A stretch of DNA of 64,000 nucleotides from the NCBI RefSeq assembly GCF_003814745.1, contig NZ_RKRD01000001.1, forward strand, positions 1,612,001 to 1,676,000. Direction: 5' to 3'. The notes beneath the pieces were generated by a model, which was not told where the DNA came from, did not search any database, and saw only the letters and a list, made by a program, of their open reading frames with translations. A program made the translations under genes and the position numbers. This DNA comes from Hydrogenoanaerobacterium saccharovorans. Lineage in GTDB: Bacteria; Bacillota; Clostridia; Oscillospirales; Ruminococcaceae. The stretch's first letter is position 1. Each line of letters begins with the position of its first letter. Below are positions 34,800 to 42,298 of the stretch, piece by piece.

Positions 34800-35360
34800 A
34801 TGTTTAGTTACGTAGCCTTTTCTCTATTGGCATTGTTATGCTGTTTCATCTACGTTACATTAATAAAAATTAGATTTTTTAAAGTGAAGTGGATGATGCA
34901 GAATGAAATATTAAAAGAAAATATTATCTTGCAAGCTATAGAGATTGAAAGAGAGTATTCAGAGTTATATGAATTAGGAGAATTAAATTCATTCCCTGCT
35001 ATATCTAATTATTTATTTCAAAGCTCCTTCATTGTAGATACGGGCAGTTTATCGTTGAGTAAATTAAAAGTATCATCAATACCCAAAGAAGAATACTATT
35101 CCCAAAAATTGATGGAAGAAATAAGTAAAGCTCCGGATTTTATTTCTCAGCTTTTTTTCAAACAGTTTTCTGTTTTGAAAAAAATGGCTTATTTGCAACA
35201 CCCATTATGTGTAAAAGTAAACGATTTTAAAATAGGTACACTGCTGTTTATCCATGGTATAGTTATAAAAATGCTAAACAGTATGGGCAAAGGGGTAAAT
35301 GATTTAAAAGAAGCAGGCTGGGAATTTGAATTGCGAGGTTATTGCATTGTTACAGCTTAA
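34800..35360 (+). CDS. Hypothetical membrane-anchored protein
   Basis: This 186-residue protein has a start at ATG 34800, because AAAGGGGG lies 5-7 bp upstream; ATG 34794 is too close to it. An N-terminal TM segment (YVAFSLLALLCCFIYVTLI) is followed by a soluble domain of about 165 residues, helical at first, without recognisable motifs. I know no family for it. It probably forms a two-gene unit with the 74-residue membrane protein, and the pair is followed by two terminators. AT-rich codon use suggests acquisition. Confidence 0.6.
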   Translation: MFSYVAFSLLALLCCFIYVTLIKIRFFKVKWMMQNEILKENIILQAIEIEREYSELYELGELNSFPAISNYLFQSSFIVDTGSLSLSKLKVSSIPKEEYYSQKLMEEISKAPDFISQLFFKQFSVLKKMAYLQHPLCVKVNDFKIGTLLFIHGIVIKMLNSMGKGVNDLKEAGWEFELRGYCIVTA

Positions 35361-35387
35361 AAAAGCGGAGCAAATACTCCGCTTTTC
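35359..35387 (+). terminator. Terminator after the 34800 gene
   Basis: AAAAGCGGAG (35361-35370) and CTCCGCTTTT (35377-35386) pair across a 6-nt loop and end in Ts. Confidence 0.85.
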
Positions 35388-35422
35388 TATTTTAGTGACA
35401 ATTTTTGTAGATTATATAAAAT

Positions 35423-35457
35423 AAAACTGACACTGCATAATTACGGTGTCAGTTTTT
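35423..35457. terminator. Bidirectional terminator
   Basis: AAAACTGACAC (35423-35433) and GTGTCAGTTTT (35446-35456) form a perfect 11-bp stem. On the minus strand it ends the riboswitch-led operon just after the kinase-like gene. Confidence 0.85.
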
Positions 35458-35473
35458 GTATATCTTAATCATT

Positions 35474-36166
35474 CTATAATTCCTGTTGAAGATATAAAAC
35501 GCTGCTTAAGTTATGGGATATATTTTTTGGAAGGCTAATACCGCGACGTTGCTCCACTGTTTTGATGTGGTGTAAAATTTCAGAATCAATTAGCTGAGCA
35601 TTAAGCTGCATATAACGGTTGCAACACTCCAATATATGCGCGGCAAGTTTATATTTTTGTTGTGTGCACATAGGGGAATAGACTAATGTAAACACTGCAA
35701 GGTCAGCGATGTCCTCTTCTTTTTTGCCTTCTTTTACACATTCAAAGTCTATCCCATAAATCTTATCGGAATAAATAAAATTTCGTAAATGTGCATCACC
35801 TAAAACCATTTCGCAGCCATATTCGCTTTCAAGGGCGGTGTAGCATTCCGCAAGCCATTGACACAGCTTGTCAAAAATAAAAAATACTTCGTCACTGTGT
35901 TTATCATGCTCAAGCATATCCAGGTAATCTACCAACAACTTGCCATTAATATGCTCATAAACAATGCTTTGCTCTTCAATCAAAAGCGTTGTTGGTACAG
36001 CAATATTGTGCTTGCATAAAGCTTGCATAGCTTGTGTTTCCGCCTCAAATCCGTTAATATCAGAAAATTTTTTCAATACCGCTTTGGGATAACTTACGTT
36101 ATCGGTGTTTATCAAAAATACATAGTTGCGCTTAGATAAAAGTGATTCTGATATGCTGTATCTCAT
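35474..36166 (-). CDS. Small protein-kinase-fold phosphotransferase
   Basis: This 230-residue protein has a kinase-like core: a YEHING segment in the hinge region, catalytic loop LGDAHLRNFIY (H-x-x-N) and the metal-binding D in YGIDFECV, as in aminoglycoside-phosphotransferase, RIO and LPS-heptose-kinase families. The glycine loop is weak and the N-lobe short. It is the last gene of the molybdenum-flavoured minus-strand operon, three bases after the mobB-like stop, so it may phosphorylate a cofactor precursor or a small metabolite. The substrate cannot be inferred from sequence. Confidence 0.6.
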   Translation of the reverse strand: MRYSISESLLSKRNYVFLINTDNVSYPKAVLKKFSDINGFEAETQAMQALCKHNIAVPTTLLIEEQSIVYEHINGKLLVDYLDMLEHDKHSDEVFFIFDKLCQWLAECYTALESEYGCEMVLGDAHLRNFIYSDKIYGIDFECVKEGKKEEDIADLAVFTLVYSPMCTQQKYKLAAHILECCNRYMQLNAQLIDSEILHHIKTVEQRRGISLPKNISHNLSSVLYLQQEL

Positions 36167-36168
36167 AT

Positions 36169-36981
36169 TTAATAACCATCCGTTGTTATATTGATTTCAA
36201 TTGGGACATTGGAAGGGAGCAGGTTGTTTTCCTCCAATACACGGTTAATGGCTGCAACAAGTTTCTTTTGCTGTGTATCTGAAATATCTACACGGTTATT
36301 GTTATAGCTAAGTAACGTGCTTTGCTTTATCAGCTTACAGTCATTTACAGATGCATGCCCACGAAGGATTTTTACACCCAATTCTTTGCATGTGCTGCCG
36401 CAAAGCCTACAATTTAAGTTGTCGATTTCGGGCAGCATAGGGAATACTTTTTCCTCCACTAAATCCGCAAGGGCGTTTATATCTGATACAGGGTTTATAA
36501 CAGGCAGTCCGTCAAGCTCCACCATCTGTTCGCCAATTCGTCCGCAAACAGCAAAGGTCATATCGGTTATACGCTCTTTTGCGCTTTCTGCAGTCGATGC
36601 TGTTACAATTCTTGGGGCGTGGTTATAGTAATCCCCTTCAAAAATAAGATAATCGTAATCATATAAATCAACCAGTTCTTTGTAACTGAGCTCACGCTGA
36701 TACATAACGGCGGTTTCACTTTCTGCCCATGTGGTAATTTGGGCAGAACCTGCAAGCCGATGCCTTGCGGAGTTTTTCATATCGGTATCTATGGTAAAGC
36801 GGTGGTCACGGCCTGCCGAGCACTTGCATTTGCCGTTCACCAGCAAGTGGCAGCGCGAACCGCAGCTGATTGATTTCACCGAGCCTACTGAATATCCTCT
36901 GGCTTTCAGTTCTTTGATTAAACCCTCCACAACTGTGGTTTTGCCCGAATTGCTGATACCCACAACGGTCAAAATTTTCAT
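36169..36981 (-). CDS. MobB-like P-loop GTPase with Cys-rich extensions
   Basis: This 270-residue protein starts with MKILTVVGISNSGKTTVVE; the P-loop is GISNSGKTT (8-16), as in MobB of molybdopterin guanine dinucleotide synthesis. YDYLIFEGDYY resembles Walker B of that family. Two Cys clusters are extra: CGSRCHLLVNGKCKC near residue 40 and CRLCGSTC near residue 190, which could bind Fe-S or zinc. It likely helps cofactor maturation for the Mo/W enzymes of this island. ATG 36981 follows GGAGG. Confidence 0.8.
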   Translation of the reverse strand: MKILTVVGISNSGKTTVVEGLIKELKARGYSVGSVKSISCGSRCHLLVNGKCKCSAGRDHRFTIDTDMKNSARHRLAGSAQITTWAESETAVMYQRELSYKELVDLYDYDYLIFEGDYYNHAPRIVTASTAESAKERITDMTFAVCGRIGEQMVELDGLPVINPVSDINALADLVEEKVFPMLPEIDNLNCRLCGSTCKELGVKILRGHASVNDCKLIKQSTLLSYNNNRVDISDTQQKKLVAAINRVLEENNLLPSNVPIEINITTDGY

Positions 36982-37001
36982 ATTTAAAAAAGCCTCCTTT
37001 A

Positions 37002-37736
37002 CTATCGATTACGCCATGCAAAAACAAAACATACAAAAAAAGCCAGACTAACACACATAATAATAATATCCATAGTATTCATAGCCAGATGAAAACGGCT
37101 GGTTCGTTTGCTAAAAGCTCTGAACCCTCTAAGCTGAATACATACAGAAAGCTGCCTTGAATGTACAACAGTACCTGCCACTACAGGGGCTAGCATAATA
37201 GAGAAAAGACGGATTTTCTCAGTAAGTTTAAGCTTTTTTAGGTCTATGCCCCTCAATTGAACTGCAACTATACTGTCTTGAATTTGCTCTCTCAGCTGTG
37301 GCAAAAAACGAATGCCCATCATTGCCATAAAAGCAATTTCAAAGGGTATTTTCATTTGGATAAGCCCCTGGATGATTTCTCGTTCCGAGGATGTGCCGAG
37401 TACGAATGCCGAGCAGAGGATGATAAACATACGCAGCACAAAGCTTAGGGCGGTTGCCACTCCGTTATATGTAAGTACAGGTACGGATAACAATTCTACA
37501 AGAACCTTACCGCCTTTTACAAAAACACTTTGAATTAGGGCAATTGACAGAATAACGTTAAAAAAGGATTTACAGCTTGCAAACAGTTCTTTCACATTGC
37601 AGCCGAACATAACAGTGCAAAGAACCGCAGTACACAGCAAAAAAGCCAGTGGGAACACGTTGCTGCAAAAAATTGCAAGGGTGGATAAAACAGCCACAAC
37701 ACAAAGTTTTGAGCGAGGGTCAGAATTAATCAGCAT
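37002..37736 (-). CDS. ECF transporter T component (EcfT/CbiQ family)
   Basis: This 244-residue protein starts at ATG 37736 behind GGAGGTG, overlapping the upstream ATPase gene by 11 bp. It has about five TM segments and the two short cytosolic Ala/Arg-type signature regions of EcfT, e.g. MMGIRFLPQLREQI and QLSVCIQLRGFRAF. It couples the two ATPases to the substrate-binding S protein. The genes for S, both A and T lie together, making this a dedicated group-I ECF importer. Confidence 0.88.
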   Translation of the reverse strand: MLINSDPRSKLCVVAVLSTLAIFCSNVFPLAFLLCTAVLCTVMFGCNVKELFASCKSFFNVILSIALIQSVFVKGGKVLVELLSVPVLTYNGVATALSFVLRMFIILCSAFVLGTSSEREIIQGLIQMKIPFEIAFMAMMGIRFLPQLREQIQDSIVAVQLRGIDLKKLKLTEKIRLFSIMLAPVVAGTVVHSRQLSVCIQLRGFRAFSKRTSRFHLAMNTMDIIIMCVSLAFFVCFVFAWRNR

Positions 37737-38400
37737 AGACGGCACCTCCACGTACTGTAAAAACTTTATTAGCATTTTTTCTAACGAAGTTGTTGTCATG
37801 GCTGATGACGGCAACTCCGATGTTTTCGCTCTTAATCAAACGTTCTAAAAGTGCAGAAAGCTCATCTACTTTGTGCCTATCTAAACATGCAGTAGGCTCG
37901 TCCAGCAACAAAAAACGTGGTTTCAAAGCTAACCCTGCTGCAATAGCAAGCCGCTGCTGTTCGCCACCCGATAATTGCAGAGGAAAGCACTTTCGAAGAT
38001 GCAATAAATCGAAAAGCTCCAGCATATTATCTACCCGAGCTTGTATTTCAATCTCGGTATAGTTCTGATATCGCAGAGCAAAGGCAATTTCATCCTCAAC
38101 CGTAGCAGTAAAAAGCTGTCTGGCAGGGTGCTGGAGGCAATAGCAAACATCTTTGGCAATCTGTGCAGTCTGTGTATCTGCGGTATTTTTGCCATACACT
38201 TGTATTTTACCTGAGGTTGGTTTAAGGATGGCAGTACATAGTTTAGCAAGGGTGCTTTTGCCTACTCCGTTCTTACCTGTTATTGCTGCAAATTCCCCTT
38301 GATGCAATGAAAAAGAAGCATTTTCTATCACAAAAGTTTGTGCCTTGGGGTAACGGTAACAAACGTTTAACGCCTCAATAGCGGGCTGTGTATGTATCAT
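37726..38400 (-). CDS. ECF transporter ATPase (A component, second copy)
   Basis: This 224-residue ABC ATPase starts at ATG 38400 with AAAGGAG 8 bp upstream; the longer frame overlaps the previous gene further than needed. Walker A is GKNGVGKSTLAKL, Q-loop CYCLQHPARQLF, signature LSGGEQQRLAIAAGLA and Walker B FLLLDEPTACLD. The Q-loop with PxxQ(L/I)F is typical for ECF ATPases. It overlaps the preceding ATPase gene by 26 bp. Confidence 0.9.
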   Translation of the reverse strand: MIHTQPAIEALNVCYRYPKAQTFVIENASFSLHQGEFAAITGKNGVGKSTLAKLCTAILKPTSGKIQVYGKNTADTQTAQIAKDVCYCLQHPARQLFTATVEDEIAFALRYQNYTEIEIQARVDNMLELFDLLHLRKCFPLQLSGGEQQRLAIAAGLALKPRFLLLDEPTACLDRHKVDELSALLERLIKSENIGVAVISHDNNFVRKNANKVFTVRGGAVYAD

Positions 38401-39076
38401 TAAAATGCTCCTTTGCTGTACCGTTTTCCAAACCAATGATGCTGTTGCATATCTGTAAATTTTCGCTCATATGGTCCACCATAATTACAACTTTACCATC
38501 TTGCGCTAAGTTTTTTATAATGGGCAGCAGCTTTTTTCTGCCTTCTTCATCCACAAAGGCGAGAGGTTCGTCAAATAAAAATATAGAGGCATCCATACTA
38601 AGGGCACAGGCGAGTGCAATCAGTTGTTTTTGCCCGCCCGAAAGCAAAGCTGGTTTTGTCTTACGGTGCCCATTCATACCCACACAATCCAAAGCCCAAT
38701 CAATGCGCTGTTCAATCTCGACCGGTGCAATACACATATTTTCAAGCCCAAATGCGATTTCATCCTCTACGGTGGGCATAAAAACCTGTGTTTCAGGGTT
38801 TTGGCCTACCAAGCCGATTTTGGTTGAAATTTCAGCCAGACTCATTTGTGCCAAATCACAACCCATTATTTTGACAGTCCCTTTTATATTGGCAGGAATA
38901 AACCGAGGGATGATGCCGCACAGGCAATGCAACAAGCTGCTTTTACCGCATCCGCTTTTACCGCTTATGCCAATGATGTCACCAAAATTAACTCGAAAAC
39001 TGATGTCTGAAAAAACATCGCGCTCTCCGTAAGAGAGGCAAAGTTGGGTTACCTCCACAGCAGTTAATAAATCCAT
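38375..39076 (-). CDS. ECF transporter ATPase (A component, first copy)
   Basis: This 233-residue ABC ATPase has Walker A SGKSGCGKSSLLH, Q-loop VGQNPETQVFMPT, signature LLSGGQKQLIALACALS, Walker B IFLFDEPLAFVD and the switch His in VDHMSE. It forms a heterodimer with the next gene product. The start codon follows AAGGGATTTTGTT. The two ATPases and EcfT overlap each other, so they are probably made in fixed ratio. Confidence 0.9.
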   Translation of the reverse strand: MDLLTAVEVTQLCLSYGERDVFSDISFRVNFGDIIGISGKSGCGKSSLLHCLCGIIPRFIPANIKGTVKIMGCDLAQMSLAEISTKIGLVGQNPETQVFMPTVEDEIAFGLENMCIAPVEIEQRIDWALDCVGMNGHRKTKPALLSGGQKQLIALACALSMDASIFLFDEPLAFVDEEGRKKLLPIIKNLAQDGKVVIMVDHMSENLQICNSIIGLENGTAKEHFNDTYTARY

Positions 39077-39089
39077 AACAAAATCCCTT

Positions 39090-39626
39090 TTATTTCACAA
39101 TTATTTCGCAAAGCTGTTTGGCCCATCTTTGGCTGAACGGGTCTTTTCTCACAACAACCATATAAGGGCCGCTGTTTTCATCCAGCGCAGAGCCGTCCAT
39201 TTCCCAGGCTAGCCAGATATTGTGTTTATCTTTTACCTCGTCGGCTGAAAAAGTAACGGTATACCCGTCGATTGAAGATAGCGCAACTTGTGCACTGTCG
39301 TTTATTGAAACTCCCTTTAAATCAAGTACATTGATTAAGGCAGTACCTTTAAATGTTCTTTCAACAGGGGGCTTTCCATTAGATTTTTGAACAGCTAAGA
39401 ATTCGTCTGCCTCGATACTGCACAAATCCTCCCAAGTAATCGGGGCTGCAGCTTGGTTGTTTAATGAAATAAGAATCTCTTTATGCGAGGTTTGTTTTAA
39501 CTTGTTTTCGGCATGCTGCAGGTTCAGTAAGGCCATAGTGCTTGCAAAAACGGCAAGCACAGCGAGTATCACTATAATGATAAAATTAGAACTGATTTTC
39601 TGTTTTAAGTTCTTCATATCCAACAT
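39090..39626 (-). CDS. Membrane-anchored SUOX-like (molybdopterin-binding-fold) protein
   Basis: This 178-residue protein has an N-terminal TM anchor (FIIIVILAVLAVFASTMALL) and one extracellular domain with the sulfite-oxidase-type pattern: a GTALINVLDLKG segment, SIDGYTVTFSADEV, IWLAWEMDGSALDENSGPYM and a final QRWAKQLCEIIV. The cysteine that ligates Mo in true sulfite oxidase is not evident. The same fold appears twice in the lipoprotein at 40412. ATG 39626 and ATG 39617 are both possible starts. It sits between ECF S and A genes, so it may present a ligand to the S component (inference). Confidence 0.65.
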   Translation of the reverse strand: MLDMKNLKQKISSNFIIIVILAVLAVFASTMALLNLQHAENKLKQTSHKEILISLNNQAAAPITWEDLCSIEADEFLAVQKSNGKPPVERTFKGTALINVLDLKGVSINDSAQVALSSIDGYTVTFSADEVKDKHNIWLAWEMDGSALDENSGPYMVVVRKDPFSQRWAKQLCEIIVK

Positions 39627-39697
39627 TTCTCCATCTAAAATTAATCCTCTTTAAACAACATAATTCCCTCCCGAAAATTCGAGGGGGAATCATAAAT

Positions 39698-40294
39698 CTA
39701 TATTTGCATTTCTTGTGTATCTGCGCTCATGTGCTTATCGCTATGCTCAAATAATCCAAACACCATTAATCGCTTTCGGATACCATAGGCAATCAGCCCG
39801 CCTATACCACCTGAAAAAGCTCCCGCGCTAAGGCTTAGCAAAAGTGGAATTGTAGGAAGCCGAAAAAACAAGATATTGGATAGTAGAGTGCCAAATACGT
39901 TTGCAGTCATACCGCAAACGAACATTTTTATTTTATAACACTTTACTTTTTTTAAAAGAAACAAGGTTGCATCCACCGCAATGCCCGGCAAAAGGTATGT
40001 TACTATGCTAAGTATCCCGTGGCTGCCCGAAATGCCTGTGGCAATCACAACAACAGCTTGGACTGATGCAATAATTGTGCCGCTGCCTGCTTTGCCTACA
40101 AGTGCTACGCCAAGCACAATCCACATCATGTAAATTCCGCCTGCAACCGAGCCACCGGGAATGAGCAAAGGCCCCGTAATAAAGTGAACTAGTGGTACAA
40201 TTACAGGCTTAATTGCAATACCGAGGGCGGCTAAGCTTGCCATCAGCACCAAATCGAACACCGTATATTTTAAAAACCAGCGAGAAATACCCAT
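39698..40294 (-). CDS. ECF transporter substrate-binding S component
   Basis: This 198-residue protein has about six TM segments, beginning MGISRWFLKYTVFDLVLMAS. I take the start at 40294 because a terminator hairpin occupies the region of the longer frame. PVIVPLVHFITGPLLIPGGSVAGG resembles YkoE/cobalt-thiamine-type S components, but the substrate motif is not decisive. In this operon, under a candidate molybdenum-cofactor riboswitch, it may import a pterin, a cofactor precursor or a metal chelate (inference). The upstream site AGCAGGG is close to the ATG. Confidence 0.78.
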   Translation of the reverse strand: MGISRWFLKYTVFDLVLMASLAALGIAIKPVIVPLVHFITGPLLIPGGSVAGGIYMMWIVLGVALVGKAGSGTIIASVQAVVVIATGISGSHGILSIVTYLLPGIAVDATLFLLKKVKCYKIKMFVCGMTANVFGTLLSNILFFRLPTIPLLLSLSAGAFSGGIGGLIAYGIRKRLMVFGLFEHSDKHMSADTQEMQI

Positions 40295-40306
40295 CACCCT
40301 GCTTTC

Positions 40307-40353
40307 TAAAAATTGCTTTGGAGCCAGGGCTTTCAGGTACCCTGACTCCAAAG
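40307..40353 (-). terminator. Intra-operon terminator before the ECF genes
   Basis: CTTTGGAGCCAGGG (40316-40329) and CCCTGACTCCAAAG (40340-40353) form a 14-bp stem with one mismatch. On the minus strand it is followed by CAATTTTTA. It lies between the lipoprotein gene and the ECF S gene, so the lipoprotein should be made in excess. Confidence 0.75.
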
Positions 40354-40411
40354 TGTAAAATGAAAAGGAGTTATTAAATGTACTCAAATGTACGAAAAAC
40401 TCGTACAAAAG

Positions 40412-41521
40412 CTATTTTGCAATAATAGAAGCAAGGTTTCTCACGCAGGTGTTTTTTGGCAGACCGTCAAAGTATGTTTCAAGTTCGCCTTTGTCATTCA
40501 TTAAAATAATGCCTTTTGCAATATCGGATTTGGCAATATCTTTTGTGTAACCGTCTGCGGCGGTAAATGTGTAGAACTCTGCTTCGTTCATGCTTAGGAG
40601 TTTAAACAGTTTGCTTACGGCAATTCCTGTTTTTTCACCCATAGTAGTTGAACCTGTTGCGACCAAACAGCTGTTAAAAGAAACAAGCGCATTTTCGTCT
40701 GCACAAATGCTTAACAGGTTTTTAACGCGCATTCCCTCGGGGATTTTATCGCCGGTTATCTTGGGTGCATATTCACCCTCTGTGCTTATTTGAGCAGACG
40801 AGAGGATTTGAAATGTTTCGCTTTTTATCAGTCCGTCCGCTGCAAAAATTGTCAGCTTTGCGGTCTTTTCGTTCATTCCGGCGGTCTCAAGCAATTCTTT
40901 GCCCAAAACTGTCTTTTCACCATCGTAATCTGCGGAGGTAAGCTTTTGAAAAGCGGTTTCCATAAATGTGATTTTACCGGCGGCTACAGCTGCAGATGCC
41001 GCGGTCTCATTCAAGTGAATATATTGGATGTTTTTCACCCAGTACATTGCCCGTTCTTCTGGAATAACAACCCATATTGGGGCTTCTTTTTCAGTAAGAG
41101 GTTTGCTGTCTACACTGTAAACCAGCAGAATTTGCCTATTTGCCAGCAATTCGCTCGGTATTTCCATAGAGTAGCCGTCGACTGCTTCAAAACGCAGTGA
41201 TTGGAGCTTATCTTGGGAAAGCTTGTGTTTCTCCAGCAGCTTGTTAAAATCTGCTCCGGTTACGGTAATTGTAGATTCGCCTGATGTGGTTTTTTGGACA
41301 ACTTTTTTTGTAATTGGTTCAAGCTCTATAATTTCTTTAACATCTACTGTCACATCGGTTCCCTCAACATTCTTTAGGGTAAAGCTGCCGGACGTTGCTG
41401 CAAATGCCGCATTTTGACTTAGGTTTTCTGAGGCGAATTCAGCCTTTGATGGTTGACTTTGGCAGGCTGTTATCATACACAGAGCAGCAAACATGGTTAA
41501 TATGGCAAAAATTTTTTTCAT
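40412..41521 (-). CDS. Lipoprotein with two SUOX-like molybdopterin-binding-fold domains
   Basis: This 369-residue protein has a lipoprotein signal peptide with lipobox ITAC (Cys near residue 20). Two or more repeats of the sulfite-oxidase-like fold follow: FEAVDGYSMEIPSELL, APIWVVIPEERAMYWVKNI, and later FTAADGYTKDIAKSDI. It has no obvious Mo-ligand Cys. As first gene after the riboswitch and first in a transporter operon it looks like the surface binding protein of the system. ATG 41521 follows GAGG. It may bind a pterin or pterin-containing cofactor, which is inference. Confidence 0.75.
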   Translation of the reverse strand: MKKIFAILTMFAALCMITACQSQPSKAEFASENLSQNAAFAATSGSFTLKNVEGTDVTVDVKEIIELEPITKKVVQKTTSGESTITVTGADFNKLLEKHKLSQDKLQSLRFEAVDGYSMEIPSELLANRQILLVYSVDSKPLTEKEAPIWVVIPEERAMYWVKNIQYIHLNETAASAAVAAGKITFMETAFQKLTSADYDGEKTVLGKELLETAGMNEKTAKLTIFAADGLIKSETFQILSSAQISTEGEYAPKITGDKIPEGMRVKNLLSICADENALVSFNSCLVATGSTTMGEKTGIAVSKLFKLLSMNEAEFYTFTAADGYTKDIAKSDIAKGIILMNDKGELETYFDGLPKNTCVRNLASIIAK

Positions 41522-41568
41522 AGAATGTCCTCACTTATTTTTGTCTAATCAAAGTTTAAAAATGGCAA

Positions 41569-41594
41569 TAAAAAAACAGCCTTAAAAAAGGCTG
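41569..41594 (-). terminator. Riboswitch expression-platform terminator
   Basis: On the minus strand CAGCCTT (41594-41588) pairs with AAGGCTG (41583-41577) and is followed by TTTTTTT, 48 bp before the lipoprotein start. It lies directly downstream of the structured leader. Confidence 0.8.
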
Positions 41595-41640
41595 CCAATA
41601 TACAAACCGCGGTACAATTAAGCAATAACGCATTCGTATA

Positions 41641-41767
41641 CTATGCAATCCCCTTTTCAAAAGGAAGGTGACAAAATTTCTTTTGCCGCCCAGGCTTTGT
41701 GCCATAGGTACATACCCTTAGGCTGCAGCAAAGCTGCCAAAGCTCGGAGATGTTAAATTATGCATAG
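41641..41767 (-). promoter_or_regulatory. Candidate Moco/Tuco-type riboswitch aptamer
   Basis: A 127-nt leader element on the minus strand is closed by P1 (CTATGCA at 41767-41761 with TGCATAG at 41647-41641). Inside are GAGCTTTG pairing with CAAAGC, a GCAGC-TTT-GCTGC hairpin and an AGGGTATGTACCT hairpin, then CTGGGCGGC. A terminator follows. The multi-stem layout, the CTCCGAGC start and the molybdenum-type genes downstream suggest the molybdenum/tungsten cofactor riboswitch class. I could not run a covariance model, so another class remains possible. Confidence 0.55.
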
Positions 41768-42164
41768 TATAACTTGAACTCCAAATATTGTCAATGTTTT
41801 AACCTGCAATATTAGAAATATTTCTTTAAATTAAAGCTTGTTTTTGCTATAAATTTGATCATACAAAAGCAGAAAATCTAGGTTTCAAACAACTTGCATC
41901 TCAATAATTATACTAAATAATCTATTTTTATCTAAATTTATTGGTGATTTAGTCGAATTTATATAGTGACATTTATTAAGCAAATATTTGATAAATAATT
42001 GACAAATAGCTCTTAATCGTGTATTCTTGTCATAAATATGTATAGAAGTATAATGTATGAAAATTTTAATACATATTTTTACAAATATAAATAAAATCGC
42101 AATCCGACTACTTAAAAAAGTATCATTGCTCGGCAGAACTTTGACGCCGTTTTTATTGCGCAAA
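41768..42164. other. AT-rich divergent intergenic region
   Basis: No gene is supported. A minus-strand frame at 41885-42196 has no ribosome binding site and turns strongly AT-rich after 30 codons. Promoters for the two divergent Mo/W operons must lie here. TTGACA at about 42000 followed by several TAT boxes is compatible, but spacing is not convincing. Confidence 0.35.
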
Positions 42165-42233
42165 ACCAGGGCTAACACGTAGCCGCTGGTATACATGGTG
42201 ATGATTGATACAAGAAAAAAGTGGGTGTTAGCC
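42165..42233 (+). promoter_or_regulatory. Structured leader of the AOR operon with alternative pairings
   Basis: GGCTAACAC (42170-42178) is perfectly complementary to GTGTTAGCC (42225-42233). The first half can instead form a local hairpin CCAGGGCT/AGCCGCTGG (42166-42189). Two mutually exclusive structures just upstream of the operon start at 42299 suggest regulation at the RNA level. Confidence 0.4.
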
Positions 42234-42298
42234 TCCTGAAACTTGGCTCAATTTTCATATAGCAAAATGAAAAGTAAAGATGAAAAGGAGGAGGACAA

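Noticed and set aside
40295..40408. 38-codon N-terminal extension of the ECF S component
   Set aside because: The extension is encoded by a terminator hairpin (40307-40353) and its predicted residues do not resemble a membrane protein start; the ATG at 40294 is preferred.
41885..42196. 103-codon minus-strand frame in the divergent Mo/W intergenic region
   Set aside because: There is no ribosome binding site, the composition becomes very AT-rich, and it overlaps the structured leader of the AOR operon. At most it is a remnant.
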